The translations under genes were made by a program, and so were the position numbers. Shown here in pieces: positions 45,095-57,119 of a stretch of 64,000 nt of DNA. Each line of letters opens with the position of its first letter. Position 1 is the stretch's first letter. The notes under the pieces were generated by a model. The model saw nothing but the letters and a program-made list of their open reading frames with translations, searched no databases and was not told the origin of the DNA. Source of the stretch: Dugong dugon (lineage: Eukaryota; Chordata; Mammalia; Sirenia; Dugongidae); the NCBI GenBank assembly GCA_030035585.1, contig CM057461.1:173921624-173985623 (forward strand), given 5' to 3'.

Positions 45095-46123
45095 TAACTA
45101 TTGTTATTGATGTTCCTACTATTCTTACGGATTTCACTGGCCAACTTTTTCAGAAATAGATCACCAGGTCCTTCTTTCTCGTCTGTATTAGTCTGAAAGC
45201 TCCACTGTAACCTGTCCATCATGGGTGACCCTGCTGGTATTTGAAATGCCAGTGGCATAGCTTCCAGCATCACAGCAACATGCAAACCACCAAAGTACAG
45301 CAAACTGACAGACAAGAACGTGGCATTAGGATTGGAGGAAGACTAATATGCGGATGTCACAATGTTGCTTGCTGAAAGTGAAGAAGACTTGAAGCACTTA
45401 CTGATGAAGGCTGGAGCCTTCAGTATGGATTACACCTCTACATAGAGAAAACAAAAATCCTCACAACTGGGCCAATAAGCAACATCATGATAAACGGAGA
45501 AAATATTAAAGTTGCCAAGGATTTCATTTTACTTGAATCCACAGTCAATGACCATGGAAGCAGCAGTCAAGAAATCAAATGACATATTGAATTGGGCAAA
45601 TCTGCTGCAAAAAACCTTGTTAAAGTGTTAAAAAGCAAAGATGTCACCTTGAGGACTAAGATTTGCCTTACTCAAATCATGGTATTTTTGCCTCATACGC
45701 ATAGGAAGGGTGGACAATGAATAAAAAAGACCAAAGAAGAATGGATGCATTTGAATTATGATGCTGACGAAGAATACTGAATATACCATGGATTGCCAGA
45801 AGAACAAATATATCTGTCTTAGAAGAAATACAGCCAGAATGTTCCTTAGAAGCAGGGATGCCAAGACTTCGTCTCACATACTTTGTATCAGGAGGGACCT
45901 GTCCCTGGAGAAGGACATCATGTTTCATAAAGTAGAGGGTCAGCAAAAAAGAGGAAGACCCTCAGTGAGATGGATTGACACAGTGGCTTCAACAATGGGC
46001 TCGAACATATCAATGATTGTGAGGATGGCACAGGACCAGGCAGTACTTTGTTCTGTTGTACATAGAGTTGCTATGGTTGGAATTAACTTGAAGGTACCTA
46101 ACAACAACATTATTATTAATAGT
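45095..46123 (+). mobile_element. RTE (BovB-like) copy B with inverted 5' piece
   Basis: 45095-45308 is RTE 5'-end sequence in reverse orientation. On plus it reads '...gggtgaccctgctggtattt' at 45222 and 'gtggcatagcttccagcatc' at 45252. It joins directly to the 3' part of RTE in sense (from 'gaacgtggcattaggattgg') and runs to '(aac)n' and '(att)n'. The 8-mer 'gttatcag' flanks the whole (45087-45094 and 46124-46131), as a target duplication. The middle ~2 kb of the element is missing. The pattern fits twin priming with deletion. Confidence 0.75.
45345..46110 (+). pseudogene. RTE copy B ORF C-terminal remnant
   Basis: Covers the end of the reverse transcriptase and the C-terminal region. The motif C area ('atatgcggatgtcacaatgt' at 45347) has lost the Asp-Asp pair. 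Text like 'GQQKRGRPSVRWIDTVA' appears in the frame 45758-46189, the conserved RTE C-terminal end. Several stops and shifts are present. No endonuclease or palm A motif is present. Inactive. Confidence 0.85.
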
Positions 46124-46224
46124 GTTATCAGGTATAAAGCAAGCTGCTTTAATCAGATCCACTACCAACTCAGCACATTGAACTGGTAGCTTTGGTTCTG
46201 ATTTCATGCTCAGTAAAATAATTA

Positions 46225-46310
46225 GGAGCCTTGGTGATACAGTGGTTAAGCACTTGGCTGCTAACCAAAAGGTTGGCAGTTCGAATCCACCAGCTGCCTC
46301 TTGGAACCTC
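46225..46310 (+). mobile_element. AfroSINE head, 3'-truncated
   Basis: 'ggagccttggtgatacagtg', 'ctgctaaccaaaaggttggc' and box B-like 'cagttcgaatcc' are clear. The copy stops after 'cttggaacctc', without the RTE-like tail. Confidence 0.85.
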
Positions 46311-47165
46311 TAGATAATTAAGGGACTAAGATCTGACTTTCCAAATAAGTCTACCTACAGCAAAAGAAATTGCTTATCATGCAGACACTGGCATTCCAGA
46401 ATGTCTGATATTAGATTTTTCAAATTAACAATTGTTATTTAGGTTTTGTATATAATTAATGGCTTTAGTTAATTTAAGTTGGCCCAGAGAGATGAGGGCT
46501 AGACTCTGGGTAATGAATGCCAAACCATGAGGTTATGTGAGAGTTAATCAACCAGCTTGCTCTGGTGGTCACTTTGAACCCTTTGCCTCTTTGAATGTCT
46601 ACAGTTACAAAATTGGAACTTCTTTCTCAATTACTTATAATGTACATTTTAATACCTTTATGCTTCCAGTATATTTAAAGCAAATGCTGGTTTTATTTTT
46701 CTTCTAGATAGACAGCTAATTGAGGGCAAAGAAATGTCCAGTTTAATATACTGAACATGTACAATATTATTATATATTATCTCCACCACCCTATTTCTTT
46801 GCTTAACCATATAATGCTGCAATTAACATTTGATCTGACTAACTTTACTATTCACATATTAGAAGAAAAATCTCAAAGGAAATAATTTTCTACAGCATAA
46901 AATGAAAAAAAAAAGATTCTCAGCAACTAAAACACAATGAATAATCAAGCATTAAATGAAAAAAAATTGCACAGCTGTTTATGGTTACCATTCATTATCT
47001 CATTTAATTTAAGCCATTTAACCATGGAAAATTAGGATATACCTTTCCCTATCATAATTAAATCTTAAGACATAATCACTTTTTGGAGAAGTTCTACTCT
47101 TCAAAGTTTAAGATTGCTAATTTGCTTAAGAAATTGGAATTATTTCTGACTATATAAAATGTTTC
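46311..47165. other. Unassigned AT-rich stretch
   Basis: No gene or repeat recognised. Confidence 0.5.
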
Positions 47166-47167
47166 CC

Positions 47168-47535
47168 TGATTCAATGGTTTTCAAAATGTGGCATCATCT
47201 GGGAATTTGCTAGAACTGCAAATCCTCAGATCTCATCCTAGACCTGTGATGTGCTGGTATACCAGCTTTCTGAAAATAAAGTTCCTAATGTATAACATTT
47301 GCTGTTTTACGTGATATAAACACTCCCACCATGGTTCATTTCAAGCTACCACCCTTATTTCACTGAACATGGAATCTGGAACCCATAATCAGGGTTTGCA
47401 AAACCCTTGAAGATATGGCTTCAGCACACCACTTGCTCAAACCTACTGGATCTGAAACACTGGGTGTGGGGCCCATGAATATGTGTTTTAACAAGTCCTC
47501 TAGCTGCTACCACTGTACACTAAAGTTTGAGAATC
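47168..47535 (+). mobile_element. MER5-like hAT relic
   Basis: Left part 'caatggttttcaaaatgtgg' with 'gcatcatctgggaatttgct', and right part 'actgggtgtggggcccatga' with 'gttttaacaagtcctctagc' and 'aaagtttgagaatcc'. About 100 bases of other sequence lie between them, so the copy is split or is two fragments. Confidence 0.75.
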
Positions 47536-47637
47536 CACTATACTAATCTGTCTTCTGTTTTTTCAACATTCACTCCCCAGATGATCTCATCTACCCATAC
47601 AGCTTTATTTATCATTTATATAACAATGACCATAACT

Positions 47638-48314
47638 TAAAAAAAAAAAAAATTCTCACAACTTTACCAATAAGCAACACCATGACAAACGGAGAAAATA
47701 CTGAAGTTGTCAAGCATTTTATTTGACTTGGATCCATAATCAATGCCCATGGAAGCAACAGTCAAGAAATCAAACGGTGTACTGCATTGGGCAAATCTGC
47801 TGCAAAACACCTCTTTAAGCTGTTCAAAAGCAAAGATGTCACTTTGAGGACTAAGGTGTGCCTGACCCAAGCCATGTTATTTCCAATCACCTCGTGTGCA
47901 GTGAAAGCTGGATAATGAATAAGCGAGACCAGAGAATTCAGTTTTTGAATTATGGTGTTAGCAAAGAATATTGAATATACCATGGACTGCCAGGAGAACG
48001 AACAAATCTGTCTCGTAAGAAGTAAAGTCAGAATGTTCCTTAAAAGCGATGATGGCGAGACTTCGTCTCACATACTTTGAATGTGTTATCAGAAGGGACC
48101 AGTCCTTGGAGAAGAATATCATGCCTGATTAAGCAGAGGATCAGTGAAAGAGAGGAAGACCCTCAACAAGATGGATTGACACCATGGCTGCAATGATGGG
48201 CCCAAGTACAGCAACGACTGTGAGGATGGCTCAAGACTAGGCAGTGTTTATTCTGTTGTACATCGGGTTGCTATTAGTTGGAACCAACCTGAAGGCACCT
48301 AACAACAACAGAAT
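47638..48314 (+). mobile_element. RTE (BovB-like) copy C, 5'-truncated
   Basis: Only the 3' ~680 bases: from 'ttctcacaactttaccaata' to 'ccaacctgaaggcacctaac' and an (aac)n end. 'cataact' occurs on both sides (47631-47637, 48315-48321), a possible short target duplication. It contains C-terminal ORF text with stops and no reverse-transcriptase catalytic motifs. Confidence 0.88.
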
Positions 48315-48519
48315 CATAACTGTTATACAACCTAGTTGGATATATCCATTCCTACACTGCATGTCAAACATTGAACTCTTTGTGATCTCCTGCAAACCTA
48401 TTGCTATTGCAGTGTTCCTGTACTGGTAAATGCACCAACATTCATACAGCTGCTCATGCCGGAACCCAGGACTCACATTTGAGGTCCCACCCCCCAGCCC
48501 CTTCACCCTTAATAGTCAT

Positions 48520-48640
48520 GCAGTCTTCAGGATGTCAAATGGGTAAAAGCTCTTGCTCTATCTATCCCTAATGTGTGATCTTCACCAAGTTTCTTAACTC
48601 CTCTAAGGCTCAATTTTCTCTCCTGAATTCTGTTTTTGAA
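48520..48640 (+). repeat. MIR-like fragment
   Basis: 'tgtgatcttcaccaagtttc' and 'ttaactcctctaaggctcaa' correspond to the MIR core. Confidence 0.55.
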
Positions 48641-48644
48641 ATAT

Positions 48645-48800
48645 TGCCCAAATCTATTAATTTCATTCCATCTACATAACCAACTGAGTCCAAGCCACCA
48701 TAATCTTTTACCTGAAGTACTGAAGAAGTCTTCTGACTTGTCTCCCAACACTACTCGCATTTCCCTTTACCTCGTCATTCTCCACGCAGAGTGAGTTAAA
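48645..48800 (+). repeat. L2 fragment
   Basis: 'gtccaagccaccataatctt', 'ttctgacttgtctcccaaca' and 'ctccacgcagagtgagtt' in L2 order. Confidence 0.6.
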
Positions 48801-48999
48801 GGGGAAAGAAAAAAAAAGCAATTTCTATGAGGTTGTTTACTATGTTCCATCTATTCAGTACCTCTCAGTGGTTGGAATGTTTGTAAGTTGGGGTGGGAGG
48901 CGGTAGTTAGGATGGAGCAGAAGATGGGGTAGAGAGATATGGTGCTGTGTCCCGCAGAGGAAGAGAACTTGCTTGTAACAAGGCCTGAGTTGAGGAAGA

Positions 49000-49262
49000 G
49001 CTTCCTTTACTCCTCAGCAATTAAGTATCATTTCTGTAATGAAGCCTACCATTATCCCCAGACTACAAGAGTTCCCTGATTATATAAGCCCTGGCACCCT
49101 TTACATTTCCAATGTATTACTTTCCCAGAGGTAACTAATTATTTGTGCAAAAATGTTTTTAATGTATTTCCCACCACTGTCCTGTTCCCTTGTTCTATTT
49201 CCTCTGCACCTATACATTCACCCAGTATGTAATAGAGGCTTGATAAATAGTTGTTCAACATC
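49000..49262 (+). repeat. L2 3' end
   Basis: 'cacccagtatgtaatagagg' followed by 'cttgataaatagttgttc' is an L2 3' terminus. The upstream text is more diverged. Confidence 0.6.
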
Positions 49263-49729
49263 GTGTTTAGCACAGCAAAATCTTTATAGTACCAAAATTG
49301 ATCTTATAGAAACACCGATGTTATATATTCCAAATTATAATATATAGTATACTAAGCACAAAACCACAATTATTCTGTTTTACATTTAATGTAACTGTTT
49401 TAATTATATTGTAATTTGGGAATATTTTTGGCTCACTTTCAAGGATGCACAGTTTTAAAATTAACTTTACCTTCCTTTGCATATTTCTTTTTAGGCAATT
49501 TTAGATACAGAAATGTATTACACATACAGTTTTGTCATATTTAGAAGTTAATTTCTATTAAGGAAAATTTACAAACTTATTTAACTCAATTGGTATTCAA
49601 ATTTATTTATAATTTTCCTAGCTGGATGAAACTTTTTTTAAACATATCTTAATGAGTCTTGTCAGAAAAAAATGTACAGAATTCATAGCACCTAATGATT
49701 TCATTACTGAGTTAATGACAAATGTAACT
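49263..49729. other. Unassigned AT-rich stretch
   Basis: No gene or repeat recognised. Confidence 0.5.
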
Positions 49730-49921
49730 TGTGTATGCGTGTTTGTGTATGTGTGTATATACATATATACATATATATACATATATGTATTGTATATATG
49801 TATATATATGCAAACACACATACATACATATTATATATAGACACACAGCACCTACACAGGTATGCATGTACATTCATTTGTACATGTATATACACAAATG
49901 TATATGTATACACACACACAT
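49730..49921 (+). repeat. Compound (TG/CA, TA)n microsatellite
   Basis: Alternating purine-pyrimidine sequence, with stretches such as 'tatatacatatatacatata' and a final (ca)n. The several overlapping Tyr/Ile-rich frames here are by-products of the repeat. Confidence 0.95.
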
Positions 49922-51639
49922 TTTTATTAGGAAATTAAGAAAACTAAAAAGATGTTCATGCTGCATTTGTGAACTTCTCATTTTGAGTACTGGAAAGGGT
50001 GCTAACAAAATCATTAGAAGGTGTTTGCTCAGCTCTGAAATAAGACAAATTTAAGTTCTAAGTTACAAACCACTGGAACAGTAAACATAACTACCACATA
50101 AAAGTTTGTTTTTTTTTCCTTACAGTACAATATTAAAAAATACAGCGTCATTTCTCCCTAACTCTGTTTTCTTAGTGCATACCCAGTTCCCTAGGCAGCT
50201 ACCCTTCTCTTTTTGTTCCTTGAAAACATGTTTTGAGGAATCTCTGCATCAGAAAGATGACTTCTCAGAAATCATCACCTACTTGGCACCTAATGGTTCT
50301 CCGAAATTTCTAAAAGAAACAGGCGTGACTCCCACATAAAAGGTGTCTGTGATGTGTTCTCAGTCACTTACTAGTTTAGATAAGTAAGCCGTATTTTCAA
50401 GAATGACAGCTTCAACAAACCTGTGTGTTGTTTAATTAGCTGATTTTAGAGGGCAGCTGTTCATCTGACTGTCAGCTCTTGTACACTTGGATTCACTGTG
50501 CACATCCTTGGGAATCATTTTGGAAAATAAATCTTGTTTTCTAATAGGAAACATGGCCACATTTTATGGCATTCTTTAACATAGGGGAAAAAACATCTCA
50601 AGGCACTGGGATATAGCTGATTTTACAGAAATTTTAAGTATTATCTTTCTTTAAAAGCTCACTAATCATATTGACTAGAGTACATTCTTGAAAAAATGAG
50701 ACTATCCTCTTACATGACTTGGGATAGTTAGGCTATATATTGGCAAAAATTTTTTAAAAAAGTATCACAGAAAACACCATTTAAATATAATTTATTGATA
50801 TGAACTAGATTTATTAGACTAGAAGCAATATGCACTATGGAACTTGTTCTTAGAGACGAAAGGGTGGATATACAAGAATAAGTTGAAAATGTTATTTAAT
50901 ACAACAAATTTTCTTCAGATCACACGCTTAAGTCATTGCTTCCTGGAAAAAATTATATCAAAACAATTGTTAGAGATGCACTGAATAAATCTATAGTATT
51001 GTTCCTTATAATGACTGATGAATTAGAACATAATAATCGGTCTTTTGTGAAGAATAACCACTTCTACTACCAGAGAGCTGGTAATAATAAATTTGTATAC
51101 ATACATATATACACACACATATATGTAAATAAATATGTATATGTAAAAATAAAAACTCTACTTTCATTTTCCTTCTATTTGCAACATCAGTGTTTCTTCT
51201 AATATATTCATTATTGTGACAACAGGTTAAATTTCCAATTCACCATCTGCCTAAATAGCATTAACCTTCCCGTAACCTCATAATATCACCGTTCCGCTTT
51301 GTCTGATATTTGAATCCCTCTAATATAAGCTACGAACAAAATACATTGTCCTCTCTATTAGACACACACCAGTCCATTCCAGAAGCCAACTAAAATAAAG
51401 TATCACATGCAGATGAACATTAACATTTGAAATCATTTTCATGAAAATGCATTAAACACTTCTAAAACAATTGAGAAAAAATGAAGTAGCTTTCAAATAA
51501 CCTTAGTCAGAACAGATTTTAAGTAATCATTAATAAATTTGTATAGCACTTTAGAGTTTACAAACCTTATATTAACATACATCATTTATATCTTAAAGAG
51601 GAACCTATGTAACATGCTCAAGATATAGACTTATTTTCT
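49922..51639. other. Unassigned AT-rich stretch
   Basis: Non-repetitive apart from a (catata)n-like tract at about 51096-51145. ORFs at 50106-50339 and 50936-51202 are short, with no known motif. Confidence 0.45.
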
Positions 51640-52920
51640 TCCATCCTCAGAGTCAAAAATAATCTCCCTACTGCTAAATCTGTTGGTCACTTCTCATTAC
51701 CTAGTCTACCAATAGAATTAACAGTTGATTATTCTTTCCCTCTTGAAAAATTTATTTAGCCCCTTTTTCCTCCTACCTTTCAGACAGTCCCTTCTCAGTC
51801 TCTTGCTGTTCCTTCCTTATCTCCCCAACCTCTTTACTTTGTAGTTCCCCGTGCTAAGTACTTAGACTTTTTACCTACAATTACTTGCTAGGTGATTTCA
51901 TACTGTCTCATGGCTTTAAAACCATCTAACTACTGATGGTTCTCAAATTTGTATGTCTAACTGGACCACTCCCATGTATTCCATAGCCCATAATCTGACT
52001 GTCTATCTGACATTTTCACTTGGTGGTCTAATGGGCCTCTCAAATGTCATGTGCCCAATTTGGATTCAGAATGCTCTCCCCTAAACCAGGTCATGAACCA
52101 TTACTTTCCATCTGTTAATAACAACTTTCTTCTAGTTGCTCAGGCCAAAATCACTAATATCCTATGTGAAACCTCTCTTTCTGTAATACTGCACACCATC
52201 TTGTTGAATTCACCTTAAAAAAATAATCCAGATGATGACTATTTTCCACTGCCTTTATTTCCACTGTCATCTTTTACCTAAATTATTTGATTACTGGTAT
52301 CCCTGCTTTAGCCCTCTTCTGCTTCCCTGTAGTCTAATCTCAACACAGAAGCCAGGGAAACCCTATGAAAATGGTGGCCATCTCATTTAATTTCTTTGTA
52401 TATAACACTACAACAGCTTTTCCTCTCACTCATAGTAAACCCAAGGTCTTTTCAAAGACTAGAAAGCCCTAGAAGAGCAGGCTTCTGTTACTGCTGTGAC
52501 ATCATCTCTTGTCACTCTGCTCCTCACTCATTCTGCCTCTATCACACAGGACTCTTTACTGTTCCTCCAATTTACTAGGAACGTTCTTGCCTAAGGACCT
52601 CTGGACTTGTTCCTTTTGCCTGGAATATCCTCCAGATGTTCACATATCCAGTTCCCTTCCTTCATATCTTTCTCAAGTGTCCTTCTCAGTGATATCATCA
52701 GGGGTCACACTATCTAAATTCATACATGTAAATACATACACTACCCATCACATTTAATTTTTTTTCCCTTATTAACCTTTGTTTATACGTCTTCTGCACT
52801 TGAACACAAGCTCTGTAAGGCAGGATTTATTCGTCTGTTGTGTTCCCTAATACAGCCTCAGTGCCTAAAACAGGGCTGACACATAATGGACCCTTAATAA
52901 ATATTCACTGATTGACTACA
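51640..52920 (+). repeat. L2 LINE 3' portion
   Basis: About 1.3 kb of L2: 'ggtcatgaaccattactttc' and 'ttgctcaggccaaaatcact' near 52085-52155, 'tcttgcctaaggacctctgg' near 52588, 'agtgtccttctcagtgatat' near 52677, and the end 'gacacataatggacccttaa' with 'taaatattcactgattgac'. Order and orientation match L2. No intact frame. Confidence 0.8.
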
Positions 52921-54237
52921 TAAACAATACTAGAGTTGTTTACATCATGTAGACAGTAACAAAATCAAGGTTATAATTAAATATATATTTTGGCCAATTT
53001 AATGCCTACAATGTTCCCAAAACACTGTATTTTCTAACTCTTAAGGAACACAGGAAAGTTTTAGGAAAAACAAAAGTGTAAGTCTGAGTTTAGGAAAAAA
53101 AAAAAAGAATTGAGGATGAGCATATGACAGTGGCAAAGTGAGATATTTTGCTTGTGTTACCTTTTACATTCTTTTCCTTTTTATTTCTAAGTTTCAATAA
53201 TAACAATACTCAACATTGTAGCCCCAGTACCTGTAGATCAGACACTTCCTGGTACGTCGAAGACATTCAATATTTGTCAAATTATATATACTGGCAACTT
53301 ATTAAAAAAATCACTGATAGGAAAATGAGAAATCTGAGAAGAAATGAGGGTATCAACTATTTCAATATGGACACCTAGGAGAGGAAAGCATATTAACACA
53401 AAGTTTTCTAAGAGAACACTACCACTAGGAGGAAGGAGGGACATATATTTAAAGGAAAGAAAAACTGATAGGGCTTGCTATAGGTGATTGGAGACAATAT
53501 GGGGAATAAAGGGATGAGAAATAGCACATTTAACAGAGGTATGGGGTTCTTATGAGAGAGATTATTTATTTTATGGAAGATCTATATATTTGAATAAGTA
53601 AATAAAATATACTACTACTTACACTACAAAAATGGATCTGAAAGGCAAAATGATGTAAAGTTGCTTATTTCTTCACCTGGTATCTATTTTTGTGTATCAT
53701 TGAAAGGGAGGGCAGGAAGAGACTTCAAAAACCAATATGTTCAAGTTGTTTGGCAGCAGGATGAAACACACAAGATGAAAGAAATATTATGGGCAAGGTT
53801 CTGTCAGTAGTACACCCACAGATGGCATTGTGTACCATCACCAAGAGACCTGCATCATTTCACAAAGATAATGCTGGTACCCCATGCAGAGTGCCACATG
53901 AAGCCCTTCTCATTCCCTCAGTGAGAAATGTGAGTGTCTCTGATTTTGCCCCACAGTTTTTGTCTGCAGTGGTCCCTTCACAATATGATCTGTTGGCTTC
54001 TGGCAACCGAGACACTTCCATAGCTATCTGTGCTCTGATTGGTATAAAGTCTTCACCATGTCCTCTCATTATGTAGAATCTGTGAGCCACTCTAAGCATT
54101 CAACTACTCTAATGGACATGGTATCAGAACTATTACACCGTAAGGATTACTTGTTTACTCTTCTTTCATGAACCTAAGACTTACTTCATTTGTGTTTGAT
54201 AAATTAACATTAATGTACAGATTTAATATAATATTAC
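52921..54237. other. Mostly unassigned, contains a 95-codon frame
   Basis: A weak L2-like end lies at 53150-53280. The plus-strand frame at 53789-54076 (starting 'MGKVLSVVHPQMALCTIT') has no motif I recognise and no clear promoter or splice context. It could be an old retroposed sequence or a chance frame. Confidence 0.35.
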
Positions 54238-54446
54238 CAAGGAGCCCTGGTGGTGCAAGGGTTAAGTGCTTGAATGCTAACTGAAATGTTGGTGATTTGA
54301 ATCCACCCGGCAGCTCTGTGGGAGAAAGACCTGGCAAACAGCTCCTGTAAAGGTTACAGCCTAGAAAACCCTATCAGTTCTACTTTGCCACAAGGGGTCG
54401 CTATGAGTCAAAAACTGACTTGAAAGCACCTAACAAGCAACATAAT
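54238..54446 (+). mobile_element. AfroSINE (long form), next to Tigger
   Basis: 'ggagccctggtggtgcaagg', 'tttgaatccaccc', the extended middle 'gggagaaagacctggcaaac', tail 'ggggtcgctatgagtcaaaa' and 'gcacctaacaagcaa'. The last part reads 'gcacctaac', as in RTE ends. It stops at the TA that borders the Tigger element. Confidence 0.92.
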
Positions 54447-54447
54447 A

Positions 54448-55781
54448 CAAGTAGTCCCTGACTTAATATGTATTTGAGTTACAACAAACTGCACTTATGA
54501 CCTCTTTTTTTTTTTTTACATTTTATCATTAGTAATATGTACTACCTAAAATGTTTCAGTGCATATAGAAGGCAATGGTCTGGTCTACAATGAAGTCACT
54601 GTTGAAAAGCGTAAGGGATAGAAAGTTGGGTAATGTTCAACTCTAATGACATACAACAACTGAACTGTGCATGTGCCCGACAGCCATTACTTGATAATGC
54701 CCCAGGACATCCCCCTCATATAGACGATCAAAATCAAGATGTGAAAGTGCTGTATCTATCTTCCAAATACAACAGCTATGATTGAGCCTATGGATCAAGG
54801 TGCAATCTTCTTGGCATTGCACCTTCAAGCCATACTACTTAAGGACTACATTTGCTCAGGCAATAGCTGTAACAGATGGAGGTATGGTAACATTCCACAA
54901 TTTCTGGAAGAATTATAATATTCTTCTATGTATCTGGAACATTGCATCTTCCTGGGAGGAAGTTAGGGGAAAATGCATGTAGGGGATATGGAAAACATTG
55001 CTAAGTTATGTGAACATACTCCAAGCATTTGATCCAAGGATAATATGATGGAAGAGATAGGTGGAAAAATCATTCATATGACAAGAACGCTGAATTTAAA
55101 CTTGATAATGCTCACGGATCATGAAGAAGGGGAATTGATAGATCAGGACCTAACGGATTTTGAAGAGGAAAGAAACGCTAGAGAAGAAAGAAGTAATGAG
55201 GAAGAGGAAGGAGAAAGTTGACAACAAATTTTAGTGAAAGGATTAACTGAAGTTTTTTCTAAACTAAATCAGGGGCTTCAGTTGCTTAAAAACATGGACC
55301 CAAATGCTGATCGCTTTTCTAAAGTCAACAGGCAGATTAGGGAAGCAGTGAGATGTGACTACAAAATATCTGAAGGAAAAAAAAAGGACCATACAGACAA
55401 CTTTCACTAATTTTCTGACTAGAAAAGCCATCCCCTTTCCCAGGGATAATCTAGGTGATCCAGAACCTTCCACAAGTGGGAGTTATGACTGCGAATGACA
55501 AAATGCCAATGTCACCCAACACTTCTTAATCATTGGAGTAACTTTTTATGATTGGTGTATTTTTTTATGTATACATATATTAGAAATGCATCTGTAAGCT
55601 TATATGTAATGTTTCCAACCTCCAAAGACAGATAAAGATTGGATTTATAAAGACACTGATAATAAAAATCAATAATAATGCAAACTAAAAAATAAATAAA
55701 AGATATATTCGACTTAATCTCAGAACCGATTTACTGTGAAGTCGCCTTAACGGAACCCTATCGTAAGTCAGGGATTACCTG
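54448..55781 (+). mobile_element. Tigger-like (pogo/mariner) DNA transposon
   Basis: The left end 'caagtagtccctgactta' (54448) and the right end 'taagtcagggattacctg' (to 55781) are imperfect inverted repeats, each next to TA (54446-54447, 55782-55783). Length is 1334 bp, shorter than an autonomous Tigger of about 2.4 kb. Most of the 5' transposase part, including the DNA-binding domain, is missing. Confidence 0.85.
54782..55495 (+). pseudogene. Tigger-like transposase C-terminal remnant
   Basis: A piece of a pogo-type transposase (the enzyme that excises and reinserts the element). The frame 54782-54982 includes 'KPYYLRTTFAQAIAVTDGG', then 'FWKNYNILLCIWNIASSWEE', matching the end of the catalytic DDE domain after its last acidic residue. 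Further text around 55230-55360 reads 'LVKGLTEVFSKLNQGLQLLK', then 'VNRQIREAVR', the C-terminal tail. Stops and frameshifts separate the parts. The DNA-binding and main catalytic regions are missing. Confidence 0.8.
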
Positions 55782-55783
55782 TA

Positions 55784-56344
55784 TTTCTATCAGAACAAGC
55801 TGCTCATCGTTATTTCTAAATAACCACTGCCAGTATATTGTGCACATTTTACAGTCACCACAACTCTAGACTGTTTCTTAAATGCACTTTATGTTATATT
55901 GATGCGTTCCTAATGGACCATTTTTTCAAGCATCATAAATAGTTTCAGGCTGACTCCATAGTAGAAATTTCAAGTGCTTCATCAAAGAGCTATTCTCATA
56001 TTTTCCAAACTGCTCAGCAGGAAACTACAAAAACTGGCCTCCCTTACAGCAATCCTCTTCATTAGTCTTATTAATGTTACAACTGGCAAAGAGGTCTTAT
56101 GCATAGGGCAGTCTTGAAAGAAGCTAATCCTGAGATGTTTAAAGGTTCTAAGAGATGGAAGTTAGGAAGCTGTGTAAGAAGATGTGCAAGGTGCCACTGC
56201 ATTAGAAATATAATAAGAGACCATTGTTAGAGGCAAAATACTAGGTAAGAATGCACTTGCTGACCAGCGTAATTGCTGATGCCTCCTTCATGGATGTAAA
56301 TGAGGAAACAGGATAGGATTCACCAACAATGAATTATAATGCAG
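55784..56344. other. Unassigned non-coding stretch
   Basis: No gene or repeat recognised. Confidence 0.5.
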
Positions 56345-56480
56345 ATCTGCCATGTGTGGGCTCCATGAGGACAGTGGCCTGGTCTGTTCCTTTGCAACCC
56401 CAGCCCTAGAACAGAGGCTAGCATTGAGAAAGCATGTGATCAGAATCTGGTGAACTGAGGAATAAACAAATGAACAATAC
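56345..56480 (+). repeat. L2 3' end
   Basis: 'gggctccatgaggacagtgg' and 'aaccccagccctagaacaga', then 'ggaataaacaaatgaac'. Confidence 0.65.
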
Positions 56481-57119
56481 TCTCCTCCTCCACATCATTC
56501 CTCCCATTTATTAACTTTTGTTACTATTGGATTAGCAGCCACTTTTTATGCTTCTGGAACTCTGAGATAAGGCATTATTCCAGTTCTGATGCATTTAGCA
56601 TCAAGGTGGGTCCCTTTTGAAATGTGTGAAGTTCAGCAGACCAGAGTTGGAGCCTCATTGTTGCACAGGTTGAGCATTCTATCAGGTGATGCTTTCTGGA
56701 TGTGTTAGTTTTGTAAAACTTTCGCTTTTTTTCCTTCATTTCTGTGAGATAAGCCTTATAAGCATAATTACGGCCTTCCTGTGTGATAGTTAGGGAGCCC
56801 TGATGGGTTTTGGTTTTTCTGTCAAATTTGGAAACACAGAGATTACCCATGTAACCTAATGGAAAGGTGCCTGCAATAAATTATCTATACAGTTCTCATT
56901 GGCATATTGTCATACCATAGATGGGTGGTGCCACAGCACCACTCACCTGACTGGTGGCTTGTATTGGCAGATCATATTTCTCAAAGTCTGTATTACCAAC
57001 CAAAAATTTAAACACACTCAATTAGTAAGCATATATTTCAATACTGAAAACACATGTCATCACAAAATATTGAGAAAAATGTAGTAATGAAAGGGTTAAT
57101 TAAGCCCCTATCCTATGTG
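56481..57119. other. Unassigned non-coding stretch
   Basis: The 91-codon minus-strand frame at 56575-56850 shows no known motif. No repeat recognised. Confidence 0.45.

Noticed and set aside
49618..50054. Several overlapping Tyr/Ile/Cys-rich ORFs on both strands
   Set aside because: They arise from the TG/CA/TA microsatellite and carry no independent coding signal.
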